Positions 20,819-29,270 are shown, counted from the stretch's first letter. The stretch is DNA of 64,000 nucleotides from Chitinimonas koreensis (GCF_014353015.1 NZ_CP060704.1:3931001-3995000), one strand, 5' to 3'. The notes: generated by a model from the letters alone, not told the origin. Numbers and translations are program-made.

Positions 20819-21940
20819 TCAGCAGCTCTCCACGAGGAACCACCGTTCAAAACCATCTGGAGGTTTGGGCGCATCAGGGAGCTCGGTGGCGGGAATGGCG
20901 CGATGTGGCGCGCTCGCCCACTCCCTCGCCGCTGCACGGGCCGCATCTCGGGTCAGAAAAACACGTTGGGAGGTGCTGTAGCCGCTGTGTCCTCCCGGCT
21001 TTACCGAATCCACAAGCAACCTGATCTCGCCGTCGCGAGAAGAAGACCAGGACGAACCATGTTCGCCGGGAGGCTCCGCGCCGGGGCAGAGATCAAGCCA
21101 GTGGCAATACTTCGGCAAGGTCTCGCCGCCTGACAGCTGGATCTCACGCAACCGTACCGGCTCGTAACCTTCGAGCAGCCGAATACCCAGCAAAGCATCC
21201 AGGGCGAGACGTCCGCCCCCATCGAGCGCACCGTCCGCGATCCAGACGCGGGCACGATCCTTACTGACCTCTCGCCAGCCATCGAACCAGTCAGCCAGTA
21301 GTGGGCTATGTTTCCGCCCACCCATGGACTCAACGCCGATGCCGATACCGCTATGGACGTATACGCCATGGCGGTTGTCCGCCGGGGCGACGGCGGCTTC
21401 CAGCAAGCACCAGCTGAATTCCTCCGTCAGCGCGCTATCGAACTTCTGGCGGCCAGTACTCTTGTTCGCATACGGCTTGATGAAGGCAGCGCGCACTCGC
21501 TCGCGGGCATCAACATCGGGTGCCAGCCGCCCGAGCATGGCGTGCGCCGCGTAAACGCCCACGCACAGGTAGCGCAGCTCCTTGGCCTTGGGGTAGTACA
21601 CCACGCCGAAGGGGACGGCCATCGCCGGGTTCTGCACGAACTTGGAGTCTTCGAGGATTGCGTGGCGGACGCTGCGCCAATCCTCGAGCTGCGCCTTATG
21701 CTCAGCCTCGCTCATCGTGGCCGTGAACGGCTTGAGCTGGTCAAGAAACCGGCTCGCCGCGGCCATCACTTCCGCCTTGCGCTCGTAAGACGAAAACGCC
21801 GAGGTGCGTTTGGCCCAGTCGTCTGCGCCATCCCACTGATGCAACGTCGTCTCCGACGCAGCCTGTTGCGGTAGCAAGGCCCAGCGGCGGCTCTTCTCGC
21901 TGTACTTGGTCTTGCCGCGCTCGACAGTGATGCGATGCAC
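20819..21940 (-). CDS. 3' part of a protein of about 1,150 residues of unknown function
   Basis: This frame carries the C-terminal 387 residues of the large protein that begins at 24264. It is open upstream of its first ATG (21940) into the G run at 21982-21986, and reads coherently from there (DERDDRLEEHAWVHRITVERG). With one base added to the run, the two frames join as VYATPRPDERDDRL. Features seen: a conserved-looking AVPFGVVYYPKAKELRYLCVGVY core and an end rich in Trp and Gly (CHWLDLCPGAEPPGEHGSSW). No known domain is recognised. Confidence 0.6.
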   Translation of the reverse strand: MHRITVERGKTKYSEKSRRWALLPQQAASETTLHQWDGADDWAKRTSAFSSYERKAEVMAAASRFLDQLKPFTATMSEAEHKAQLEDWRSVRHAILEDSKFVQNPAMAVPFGVVYYPKAKELRYLCVGVYAAHAMLGRLAPDVDARERVRAAFIKPYANKSTGRQKFDSALTEEFSWCLLEAAVAPADNRHGVYVHSGIGIGVESMGGRKHSPLLADWFDGWREVSKDRARVWIADGALDGGGRLALDALLGIRLLEGYEPVRLREIQLSGGETLPKYCHWLDLCPGAEPPGEHGSSWSSSRDGEIRLLVDSVKPGGHSGYSTSQRVFLTRDAARAAAREWASAPHRAIPATELPDAPKPPDGFERWFLVESC

Positions 21941-24264
21941 CCACGCGTGCTCCTCAAGACGGTCGTCGCGCTCGTCTGGGCGGGGGTGGCATAAACCACC
22001 AGCTTCGCGCTACCGGACAGCACAAGCCGTAGGGGCACCAAACCGGTCTCGTGAAGAAAGCCTTCGATCTCCGCGGCACGCCGCTTGCCCTCGCCGGCCA
22101 GCATGTACATCTGGTCGAGCAGGGACTTCCATGCGGGGCCTGCAGCATCACCCACAAAACGGGGCAGCGGCCTGCCACGATTGGCTGCACGCCATGCGAC
22201 CACGGCCTGCCCGACAATCGAGTCGCGTTCAAACGGGTCGGCGATATTGCCGTCTGCCAGCGCCTGCGCCAGGTGCGTCCGAGTGTCCTGTTCATCGGCT
22301 CGCTCGCGCTCAATGTGCTTCAGCGCCTGCTTGAAGAACCGGATGTAGCCCAGGTGGTTGCGCCGGCTGCCACGGTGATGGATGTACCACTGCAGTTCGC
22401 CCGGCTCCACCGCATCAAGGCATAGGAAGGGCAGGTCGGTGTGGTCCCAGCAGCTGTCGTCGAACTTCGACAGGTTAACCTTGCAGTTGAAGGTCCGATC
22501 CGCGTGCGTAGCGTAGGAATGGCCGGATACCGCCACATCCACGCAGAAGGAATCGCCGTCCTTGTAGGCGATGGCAACGCCCATCCGTTCCTTCGGCGCG
22601 TACCGGCGGTCGAAGCCACGTCCATGAGAACTGCTGTTTCGCTTGCACACACCGGGGGCCGTATCCGGGTTCATGACCTCGACCCAGTTGCACAGCACCC
22701 GCGAGCCGGAACGCAGGTAGGCGTTCTTCCCGTTGGCCCATGCATCCACCGTCAGGCGTTCATCGCCGCACGGCAGCAACCAACTTCCATCGTCGTCGTG
22801 CAGGAAGCGGCAGTACCGCTCCTGAAAGTCCATCGAGACGAAGTGCAGCGACGGCGGCCCATCGTAGAAGTTGCCGAGAAGCTTGAGGCGGTGATCGAGG
22901 CCGCACACCAGAAGCAGGAAGCGCTTGTAGTGCAACGCCATGCGCTCGTGCGCGTTCAGCTTGTCGGTGTAGGCCACGTCCTCGAACTTGATCTGGCTTC
23001 CATCGAAACCGCGGAAGATACGCTCCTGTTCGCCCTTGGTCGGGAACAGGCGATCGCTGCCAAGATGGCTCTCCACCGGCGAGAACACCCGATGGATGTT
23101 CATGCCGTTGCGCACCAGCAGGAACACCTTGCGGTTCTCATCGTTGCGGGTGTGGCTGGTCCACCTGTCGCCGTAGTCGATATAGCGCCGGGTAACAGCC
23201 ATCACGAGCACGCAACGCTCGGTCGGGAAGATTTGCGCCACAAGTTCGTCGTGCTTGCACAGGGCCTCGAAGAACAGGTGCTCTTTCTCGAAGTCGAACC
23301 AGTCGTCGAGGTCAGCCCACACGGCAAGCTCTTCGTCCATCAAGAGCTTCTTCTGTACGAAGGTAAGCGGCACGTCCTCCGGTGCGGCTTCGCCCTCTCG
23401 GATCGTTTGCACCTCGACATCCTTGCCGACGTAGAGGTCAAGCGACTCGATGCCCTGCATCAGCTTGGCGACGTAGGAGCGCACGTCCTCCGTCTGAGCC
23501 AGCGCCGCTGCGGCCTGCTCCTCATAGAAAGGCGTCATCTCCTTGATCGTCTCGCCGATCTCGGTTGTCTTGCCCTGGATCCACCTAGCCTTGATCGAGG
23601 CAATCTGGTGCTCGCGGCAGGCCGCGGCCTTCATCGCCGCAACGCCTTCACGGGTAATTCCCGCGCCGATGGCGTTGGCCACCGTCCCCGTCGCAAGCGA
23701 GACGATGCTGCCGCCTGGTGCGGGCACCGGCGGTGCAGCGCCTCTGGCGCCGGACTCGTCGCCGGCCGAACGCGCGCGCTCAGCAGCGGCTTCGTCGGCC
23801 TGCTCCCGCAGGCCCGCTTCCACCACGTTCGCCAGCAAGGCCGGGTTGCTCTGGACTTCGACCAGTTCGGATTGCAAGGCGTTGATCCGCTCTTGCACCT
23901 GGCGAATCTCGTTGCTACGGACGTCCTGATAATCCGGCTCGAATTCGAACAGGCTCAGAAAGTCATTGAGCAGGAAGCGGTGCTCGTCGTAGCAGAAGTG
24001 GGTGCGCCGCGTCGTGCCGTTCTCCTGCGGAATCTCCAGGTACACCCGCTTCCCGATCTTCGACGGGTGCGGACGCAGAATGACGGTGTGCGGAGCATTG
24101 TCGACCCAGCGGATCGACTGGATCAGCAAGACCGTGTCTGCCTGGATGCCTTCTTGGACGACGGCGTGTCGCGCGCGCCAATACTGGCCGGCTTGCAAGG
24201 ATTGAAAGCGGGCGATCTGTTCAACGGACGCTCCCGAGGCAACGATCTGCATGACAACGCTCAC
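21766..24264 (-). CDS. 5' part of a protein of about 1,150 residues of unknown function
   Basis: The first 760 of 832 residues are genuine; after the G run at 21982-21986 the frame turns to unnatural Arg/Ser-rich sequence and ends at 21766. Residues 100-140 are a coiled coil (RQVQERINALQSELVEVQ). At about 190-205 there is a Gly/Ala helix (VSLATGTVANAIGAGIT), then long acidic helices. The middle region carries CVLVMAVTRRYIDYGDRW, DLPFLCLDAVEPGELQWYI and many Cys, Trp and His residues. Its start overlaps the stop of the 219-residue gene by four bases, so the two are coupled. Neither a catalytic motif nor a family is recognised. Confidence 0.65.
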   Translation of the reverse strand: MSVVMQIVASGASVEQIARFQSLQAGQYWRARHAVVQEGIQADTVLLIQSIRWVDNAPHTVILRPHPSKIGKRVYLEIPQENGTTRRTHFCYDEHRFLLNDFLSLFEFEPDYQDVRSNEIRQVQERINALQSELVEVQSNPALLANVVEAGLREQADEAAAERARSAGDESGARGAAPPVPAPGGSIVSLATGTVANAIGAGITREGVAAMKAAACREHQIASIKARWIQGKTTEIGETIKEMTPFYEEQAAAALAQTEDVRSYVAKLMQGIESLDLYVGKDVEVQTIREGEAAPEDVPLTFVQKKLLMDEELAVWADLDDWFDFEKEHLFFEALCKHDELVAQIFPTERCVLVMAVTRRYIDYGDRWTSHTRNDENRKVFLLVRNGMNIHRVFSPVESHLGSDRLFPTKGEQERIFRGFDGSQIKFEDVAYTDKLNAHERMALHYKRFLLLVCGLDHRLKLLGNFYDGPPSLHFVSMDFQERYCRFLHDDDGSWLLPCGDERLTVDAWANGKNAYLRSGSRVLCNWVEVMNPDTAPGVCKRNSSSHGRGFDRRYAPKERMGVAIAYKDGDSFCVDVAVSGHSYATHADRTFNCKVNLSKFDDSCWDHTDLPFLCLDAVEPGELQWYIHHRGSRRNHLGYIRFFKQALKHIERERADEQDTRTHLAQALADGNIADPFERDSIVGQAVVAWRAANRGRPLPRFVGDAAGPAWKSLLDQMYMLAGEGKRRAAEIEGFLHETGLVPLRLVLSGSAKLVVYATPAQTSATTVLRSTRGCIASLSSAARPSTARRAAAGPCYRNRLRRRRRCISGMAQTTGPNAPRRFRLTSARRK

Positions 24265-24920
24265 CAGCCCGGATACAGGGCAACCAAGCGTGCCCAGTCA
24301 GCGAGAAAGCCGGCGGCGCGCAGCGCCTGGACTCCCTCCGCGGCATGCCAAGTCTTCGGCACCCGCACCATCCAGTGCTTGTCCGGTCCCTGGCGATAAA
24401 GCTGCAACACCGTCGCAACCATCAACTGGTACGGCGTGTCGAGCTTCCGGTAGGCCTCACGCCACCTCACCAGCACTTCTGGGATCGCGTCGCCGGTCCT
24501 GGCGTCGATGCCCCGAGGCCTCATGTAGTAGTGGTCGCCGTCGCTGCCATAGGGTTGGTCCACTCGCTCGAAGAATGGATCGAGCCGATACCGCTCGATC
24601 ACCAGCCACAGGTGCTTACCGAACGGGCCGCCATTGCCCCAGAACGGAGGCGTGACGTCGGCGCCGCAGACTGCGGCCAGCGCCACGGCTTCCTGAACAT
24701 CCATCGAGGGACGCTTTTGAATCAGGTCGATGAACGAGAACTTAGGAAACTGGCGCTGGGCGAAGGTCGGCGAAGCCAGTGCGTAACCGGCCACTGCAAC
24801 AGGTACTTGTGAGTGATGGACGTAGCAATCGCAAGCGCGTTCGTAATTCGCGATTTCAACTGCGCCCTCGTTCATTGCGAGGCCAAATTGACTCAGAAAA
24901 TCTGCAGTGCGGATCACCAT
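24261..24920 (-). CDS. Hypothetical protein, coupled partner of the large protein
   Basis: This 219-residue protein starts MVIRTADFLSQFGLAMNEG. It has CDCYVHHSQVPV in its first quarter and a basic-aromatic C-terminus (RVPKTWHAAEGVQAL). An ATGA overlap ties it to the large protein gene, so the two probably act together. An AGGAGG-type ribosome site precedes the ATG. No family is recognised. Confidence 0.65.
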   Translation of the reverse strand: MVIRTADFLSQFGLAMNEGAVEIANYERACDCYVHHSQVPVAVAGYALASPTFAQRQFPKFSFIDLIQKRPSMDVQEAVALAAVCGADVTPPFWGNGGPFGKHLWLVIERYRLDPFFERVDQPYGSDGDHYYMRPRGIDARTGDAIPEVLVRWREAYRKLDTPYQLMVATVLQLYRQGPDKHWMVRVPKTWHAAEGVQALRAAGFLADWARLVALYPGW

Positions 24921-24933
24921 TGCTTCCTCCTGA

Positions 24934-25194
24934 TTATTCTATTGACGACGAATCGTCCGGCCTGACCTGAGCAGTCAGCACAAGCCCAAAAGCGGCGACC
25001 ACCAATACCAGCGTGGACAAATGACCAGCTACGCGCAGCGCGATGTAAATTGGATGACGGTCTGCACCCAAGAAATCGAACAATCCATCGAAAGACAATG
25101 ACAGTGCGTAGCCGCCGGCCGCGACGACAATGCAAATTGCAAATTTCACGGCACGGAGGCGATTCGTCCTACGACTGCGAACAGCAGCGTGCAT
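24934..25194 (-). CDS. Small two-helix membrane protein
   Basis: This protein has 86 residues. A basic start (MHAAVRSRRTNRLRAVK) is followed by a first helix (FAICIVVAAGGYALSLSF) and a second (GHLSTLVLVVAAFGLVLTAQ) with a short loop between. It lies 13 bases downstream of the AlpA-type gene and 13 bases upstream of the 219-residue gene. Function is unknown. Confidence 0.55.
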   Translation of the reverse strand: MHAAVRSRRTNRLRAVKFAICIVVAAGGYALSLSFDGLFDFLGADRHPIYIALRVAGHLSTLVLVVAAFGLVLTAQVRPDDSSSIE

Positions 25195-25207
25195 AGGGTT
25201 ATTTCCC

Positions 25208-25465
25208 CTAGACAGTGCGGGCTTCAGCCATAGCGGCTTTGCTCGCGGTGACCTGCTTGTCAATCCACTCGTCCACCTCGGCTTCGACCCACCGAGAGAG
25301 CTTCCCCAACTTAATCGGCCGCGGAAATGCGCTCTCGCCGATCATGCTGTAGATCTTCGACTTCTTAAGGCCCGAGCGGCTTTCGACCTCGGACAACGGT
25401 ATCAATCGCCTGTGCTCAGCGTTCGCTTGGCCGACGTTCCCGGCTAGGGTGACGATCTGCTCCAT
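25208..25465 (-). CDS. AlpA-family excision/transcription regulator
   Basis: This 85-residue HTH protein matches the AlpA/phage excisionase pattern. It has RLIPLSEVESRSGLKKSKIYSMIGESAFPRPIKLGKLSRWVEAEVDEWI, with the winged-helix recognition part at residues 25-50. AlpA proteins switch on integrase or element genes. It heads the minus-strand block of about 15 kb. A GGGGGA ribosome site precedes the ATG at 25465. ACACG-WW-CGTGT operators lie about 285 bases upstream. Confidence 0.9.
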   Translation of the reverse strand: MEQIVTLAGNVGQANAEHRRLIPLSEVESRSGLKKSKIYSMIGESAFPRPIKLGKLSRWVEAEVDEWIDKQVTASKAAMAEARTV

Positions 25466-25909
25466 CACTTATTTCCCCCATTACTTGAAGCAACGACCGC
25501 TTCTCAAACCACGCTCCTATCCCGCAAACCGGCTTGGTCCTCCAAAGCAATGAAGCCGCTTTTTGCAGCCGACTCCGCAGGAACCAGCTGTAAAAGGCGG
25601 CCGCCGGAACGGCCGAGAGAGGGAGGAAACAACGCCTTTTTCCATGAAGCTCGGTCAGCGAACTTCATCGAAAAAGCGGCCACCACATAGCAGAGATGGC
25701 CAAGTTGGAGGAGCAAAGAAGCATCTGAGGGTCATTGAATCATCTGAACACGTACGTGTCAACACGAACGTGTCACAGAAGCGCGCATGCGACGTATCGC
25801 GTACTGCAATACCAGTGTCGAACATGGGTAGGTATGCCGAGCGACACTAGCTGACGGCTGGCACAGCCCGTCCAGTAGCCGTCGCTCAAGCAGGGAGAAG
25901 GTGTAGGTG
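25466..25909. other. Control region upstream of the AlpA-type gene
   Basis: This 444-bp region holds no protein-like frame. It contains the paired operator sites at 25748-25773 and must hold the AlpA promoter. A CGGCCGCCGGAACGGCCG inverted repeat lies near 25595-25615. Confidence 0.4.
25748..25773. promoter_or_regulatory. Paired operators shared with the XRE/parA region
   Basis: ACACGTACGTGT (25748-25759) and ACACGAACGTGT (25762-25773) are two near-identical palindromes 14 bases apart, so on about the same DNA face. The same motif, ACACGTTCGTGT, lies at 28797-28808 between the XRE repressor gene and its divergent neighbour. This suggests one repressor controls both the AlpA block and the parAB block. 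Confidence 0.65.
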
Positions 25910-26074
25910 CTACGCCTCGCGCCGGAACGCCGAGACACCCTCACGTAAGAATTGTTTTACAGCTTCAGCTGCTTCTGGCGAGAGATCAGCAATTTCCACA
26001 GCCAACTCAACGATGAGTTGGGCTAAATACGCGTCACTCGACAACGGCGAAGGCCGTGCGGCATCGTCGCTCAC
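25910..26074 (-). CDS. Small hypothetical protein
   Basis: This protein has 54 residues and a GTG start at 26074, preceded by a GGGGATA ribosome site. It reads SDDAARPSPLSSDAYLAQL, then an amphipathic helix (IVELAVEIADLSPEAAEAVKQFL) and a basic end. Composition is natural. Function is unknown. Confidence 0.4.
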   Translation of the reverse strand: MSDDAARPSPLSSDAYLAQLIVELAVEIADLSPEAAEAVKQFLREGVSAFRREA

Positions 26075-26270
26075 AAATATCCCCAGCTATTTTATTTTTC
26101 ATGCAGACGCCCATACCAAATTTCTGCCCATCGATAACGTTGAGCAAACTCAGGCTATGAGCACCACGATTGACCGGCTGTAGGCAACCTACGCAGTCGA
26201 ATGCTGACTTCCGAGACCAATATCGGCGCAGCGATGCTGGTCAGACTCGTCGAGATCGACCTGCAGATCA

Positions 26271-26416
26271 TCACCAATTGGAGGGAATAACTGCACATGA
26301 CCTGCCATCGAATTTAATCGTGACCCGGTGTTGCTGGGGTGCCTTGGCAGCAATACGGCTTGCCTGCACATACGCATAACACCGCGAAGCCCTGGAACAT
26401 CTATCAGATCGTTCAT
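26271..26416 (-). pseudogene. 48-residue hypothetical protein, one base missing
   Basis: The ATG at 26416 has a strong GGGGGAA ribosome site. Adding one base to the C run at 26390-26392 gives MNDLIDVPGASRCYAYVQAS, then RIAAKAPQQHRVTIKFDG and a stop at 26271. The restored frame reads as normal protein, while the unrestored one does not. Function is unknown. Confidence 0.4.
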
Positions 26417-26511
26417 GAGAATTCCCCCGCCTAACAGCGATAGTTGTTGTTTGCATTACACCTTGACGCTAGCTGCTAGCAGGCGGGAGCTACAAGTAAC
26501 GTGCGCTGCCA

Positions 26512-26534
26512 AGTGTCACAAAATATGTGACACT
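26512..26534. promoter_or_regulatory. Perfect inverted repeat upstream of the HTH/receiver regulator
   Basis: AGTGTCAC and GTGACACT are perfect eight-base arms separated by seven A/T bases. It lies 34 bases before the ATG at 26569 and overlaps a possible alternative GTG start at 26527. It is likely an operator for this regulator or for the LuxR-type protein downstream. Confidence 0.6.
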
Positions 26535-26568
26535 CAGGCTGAACACCGCGCCCCGCCTACTAGTTGCC

Positions 26569-27342
26569 ATGGACCTTCCAGCACTCATTGCACGCAACAC
26601 GCGTCGCCTACTGGGCGCGTTCGAACCCAATCCGCGGCACCGTGGGCGGAAGCTGGCCGAGCTGATGGGCATTCCACGAACCATGGCCTATCGGTATCTG
26701 AAGCAAGTTTCAACGGTGAAGGTTCTAGAGCAGCTGGCCGGTATTCTTGGTGTAGAGGCATCGGTGCTTCTAGACGCCTCTCCCTCAGAAATAGAGGTCG
26801 TACAGGCCCGGGTGGAGGTGGACGGCGCGCGCTACGACTGTGTCGCCTGGCTTGGTGACAAGCAAATTGAGCCCTTTGCAGCCGACACGTTACTGGCGTG
26901 GCAAGATGGACACCGCTGGCAAATAGAACGATTCCGCAAGCGACGCGAAGCTGGGCGGGAGGTCCTGCGCCTTGAGGTCATCGTCGAGCTGGTCGCTGAT
27001 GTTGAAACCGTGGTGGCAGTGCTCAGCGACGACAAACGGTTCCTATCGGCCTTGGTAGCTGACCTTGATGAGAATGGCTATGCAGCGGTTGTCCATGCCA
27101 GCGCTGCTGATCTACTAGCAGACATTGGGCGACACGCTCCCGACGTACTGATTCTCGACACACAAGATGCCGATGGGCTGGCGGCACAAGCGTCGGCCGC
27201 AGCTGGCGACATCGTGCAAACCATTGTTGTTACTGAACTCGAACGATCAGCAAACCCTGTGATGGGTCGCTTTTTCGTGAAGAAAAATGCGGCCCGTATA
27301 CTGATTTTGCTCCACGAGCTGGCCCCAGGCCGGCGCGCGTGA
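26569..27342 (+). CDS. HTH regulator with a receiver-like C-terminal domain
   Basis: This 257-residue protein has an XRE-like HTH at residues 5-60 (RGRKLAELMGIPRTMAYRYLKQ). A linker region of about 75 residues follows (YDCVAWLGDKQIEPF). From about residue 150 there is a response-regulator-like fold: AVLSDDKRFLSALVADLDENGY, then DVLILDTQDADGL and ends with GRFFVKKNAARILILLHEL. The Asp-Thr in LILDTQ is where a receiver would have its phospho-Asp, and the Lys in FVKKN fits the conserved receiver Lys. It may be an atypical receiver. The ATG at 26569 is preferred; a GTG at 26527 is possible. Confidence 0.7.
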   Translation: MDLPALIARNTRRLLGAFEPNPRHRGRKLAELMGIPRTMAYRYLKQVSTVKVLEQLAGILGVEASVLLDASPSEIEVVQARVEVDGARYDCVAWLGDKQIEPFAADTLLAWQDGHRWQIERFRKRREAGREVLRLEVIVELVADVETVVAVLSDDKRFLSALVADLDENGYAAVVHASAADLLADIGRHAPDVLILDTQDADGLAAQASAAAGDIVQTIVVTELERSANPVMGRFFVKKNAARILILLHELAPGRRA

Positions 27343-27374
27343 GCATTCATCTTTAACATCACAGGAGTTGCAAA

Positions 27375-27509
27375 ATGCAAAAGTTTGTTGCCATCATCAC
27401 TGCGTCCTTCGTTACCGTCGCTGCTCATGCAGCCCCAGCATCCGAGCCTGGCAATGCTTTCATGGCGATGGTCCGGGCGGTCGTCGACTCGATTGTGCGC
27501 ACCGTGTAA
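27375..27509 (+). CDS. Small exported peptide
   Basis: This 44-codon frame has an AGGAG ribosome site nine bases upstream. It encodes a clear signal peptide (MQKFVAIITASFVTVAAHA, predicted cut after AHA) and a mature peptide of about 25 residues. The mature part is an acid-free turn (PASEPGN) followed by an amphipathic helix (AFMAMVRAVVDSIVRTV). It lies 33 bases after the HTH/receiver gene and 22 bases before the LuxR-type gene. It could be a secreted signal, a membrane-active peptide or a leader. It is too short for routine gene finders. Confidence 0.6.
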   Translation: MQKFVAIITASFVTVAAHAAPASEPGNAFMAMVRAVVDSIVRTV

Positions 27510-27530
27510 CCATCTAAAGATATAAATTAA

Positions 27531-28241
27531 ATGTCCAAATTTGGCCCGCTCGCTGAACTTTTAGTCGACCTTCGAAGCGTGAAGGACATAGAAAAAGAAG
27601 TTCAGGACTTCACTCGTTCCATCGGAATTGACGCGTTTTCGCTAGGATACGTTGACCCTACGAAGGGCGGGCCTATTTTCCTATCCAACCATCCGGAAAT
27701 ACAGTTCGACGAACCCGGAATTTACGATGAAGATCCAGTTAGCGTTCTCATTCGTGCCGCCGATCCGAAGCCCTTCTATTGGGGCGAACACACCTACAAG
27801 AACCACAAGAGACTGTTTGAAATTGGCTGCGCGCATGGCATCCGGTCAGGGTTAATCGTTCCTGTCCGTCCAGATGGTCGAAAAAAGAACGGCCGGCGCA
27901 TGATGATTTCTTTAGATTGTGACCGTCCGCTTGACGGCACACCTCAACAGATCACAGACAGGCTCGCAGCATTAAATACATTTACCCTTGGATTGACGGG
28001 CGTTGTAGTAGCGCTATTCGACAACAGAGCCGAGCTGGATATACGGTTAGACAACATTGAAAAAGACATACTTAAATTAATTATTGCTCGAACGCCTATT
28101 CACAACATACCTTATGTACTACGGCCGCATCGCGGCCATGATGTCGTTAAGGCTAAGCTAGCATCGGCTGCTCAGAAGTTGGGTGTCACCAATGCATATA
28201 CTGCTGCCTACTTAGCGCGGCAGGTCGGGCTGATAACGTAG
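27531..28241 (+). CDS. LuxR-type autoinducer-domain regulator (solo)
   Basis: This protein has 236 residues. Residues 10-165 fit the autoinducer-binding domain: YDEDPVSVLIRAADPKPFYWGE contains the Asp-Pro and the Trp of the pocket, and IGCAHGIRSGLIVPVR the conserved Gly. The first pocket Trp/Tyr pair (W-x3-Y before the DP) seems absent (HPEIQFDEPGIY), so it may not bind a standard acyl-homoserine lactone. The C-terminus is a divergent GerE-type HTH (KLGVTNAYTAAYLARQVGLI). No luxI gene is in the window, so it is a solo. There is no clear ribosome site before the ATG. Confidence 0.8.
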   Translation: MSKFGPLAELLVDLRSVKDIEKEVQDFTRSIGIDAFSLGYVDPTKGGPIFLSNHPEIQFDEPGIYDEDPVSVLIRAADPKPFYWGEHTYKNHKRLFEIGCAHGIRSGLIVPVRPDGRKKNGRRMMISLDCDRPLDGTPQQITDRLAALNTFTLGLTGVVVALFDNRAELDIRLDNIEKDILKLIIARTPIHNIPYVLRPHRGHDVVKAKLASAAQKLGVTNAYTAAYLARQVGLIT

Positions 28242-28324
28242 CGACGTTGAGCCTTTCAACCGAATGCCGCGGAGGCATCTCATCACCAGACCTTAAAAGA
28301 CCAAGGCGGCAGCGATCCCGACTG

Positions 28325-28747
28325 CTATTTCGCTGATTTAAGACCGCGCGCCATCGCTTTCGTGGCATTAGCCAACTCTTCGATCTTGTCCGCCGGTAAG
28401 CCGTGTAGCAGCGTCACAAGTTCTTCCAATGTATCGACGACCATCGCCGCCTTGTCCTCCGGCAAGGACTGCACCAACAAGTCAATTTGCACCAGCAGTG
28501 CTGGCGGCTGCGCCTCTCGCTCTCCTTGTGTCGAGTCTCCGCCGACAGTACGGCTCCCGAACTCGACCTCGTACGGGTCCTTACCCAGCGCCAACGCCAA
28601 GCTGTTGAGGCTTCTGGGCCGCGACCGAATCCCATTCTCCACGTTGCTCACCGTCGACACGGTTACGCCAGCTTTCCGCGCCAACGCCTTTCTCGTGAGC
28701 TTCTGCTCTTCTCTGAAGCGCTTGACGCGCTGGCCGATTGTTTCCAT
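28325..28747 (-). CDS. XRE-family repressor
   Basis: This 140-residue protein has the HTH at residues 5-60 (IGQRVKRFREEQKLTRKALARKAGVTVSTVSNVENGIRSRP region). A 75-residue helical tail follows with heptad leucines (VDTLEELVTLLHGL), likely for dimerisation. It is divergent from the HTH gene at 28821. Palindromic ACACG-type sites lie in the 73-bp gap, one of them only two bases before its own start, which indicates autorepression. It is the best candidate for the master repressor of the element. Confidence 0.88.
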   Translation of the reverse strand: METIGQRVKRFREEQKLTRKALARKAGVTVSTVSNVENGIRSRPRSLNSLALALGKDPYEVEFGSRTVGGDSTQGEREAQPPALLVQIDLLVQSLPEDKAAMVVDTLEELVTLLHGLPADKIEELANATKAMARGLKSAK

Positions 28748-28748
28748 G

Positions 28749-28834
28749 ACACGAATGTAGCTGCCTCACCTAACACATTGGTGCTTGCTCAATTTGACAC
28801 GTTCGTGTTAGCTTGAATGCATGGACACGAACAT
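28749..28834. promoter_or_regulatory. Operator cluster between XRE repressor and parA-operon leader gene
   Basis: ACACGTTCGTGT (28797-28808) is a perfect palindrome. Partial copies lie at 28749-28758 (ACACGAATGT) and 28825-28834 (ACACGAACAT), the latter inside the first codons of the plus-strand gene. The spacing over a divergent promoter resembles a phage-type switch. The motif also occurs at 25748-25773. Confidence 0.65.
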
Positions 28835-29270
28835 CTGGAAAAACGTCATTGTCAAGCTCGAAGCGAGCGGTCTGACCCGACGAGCTATTGCCGAGCGAGT
28901 GAACTGCTCTCGATCGCTGATTGGTGCACTCGCCGCAAGCAAACGAGGCACGAATCTCAGCTGGCATGTCGCTGACGGACTGCGCCACTTGGACATCCTC
29001 TGCGATCTGGGAGTCGCACTTGACTTGGACGCTTTCTACAAGCTCCAGACACTGAGCAAGACCAGCGCCATTTACGACTGGACCAAGATCCGAGCGTTGC
29101 TGGGCCTTCCGCACAACCAGCCAGCCGTAGAGCTGCTGTCCTCAGCGCCTGATGACACGACGGGCCATGCAACTACCGCGGCCACCACCATTCCCGCGCC
29201 CCTCCAGAGAGACCAACTACAAGTATCACAGGAGTTTGCCCCTCATGTTCAGCCCCGCAAAACCACATAG
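28821..29270 (+). CDS. HTH regulator leading the parAB operon
   Basis: This 149-residue protein has an N-terminal HTH (LTRRAIAERVNCSRSLIGALAASKRG, residues 18-45). A helical middle and a Thr/Ala/Pro-rich tail follow. The last 26 bases overlap parA, so translation is probably coupled. Its own start lies in the operator cluster. It may be the Cro-like partner of the divergent XRE repressor; this is inferred from position. Confidence 0.7.
   Translation: MDTNIWKNVIVKLEASGLTRRAIAERVNCSRSLIGALAASKRGTNLSWHVADGLRHLDILCDLGVALDLDAFYKLQTLSKTSAIYDWTKIRALLGLPHNQPAVELLSSAPDDTTGHATTAATTIPAPLQRDQLQVSQEFAPHVQPRKTT

Noticed and set aside
21960..22000. Programmed -1 ribosomal frameshifting in the large protein gene
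   Set aside because: There is no X-XXY-YYZ slippery heptamer in the right phase, and the same single-base loss occurs in many unrelated genes, so missing bases explain it better.
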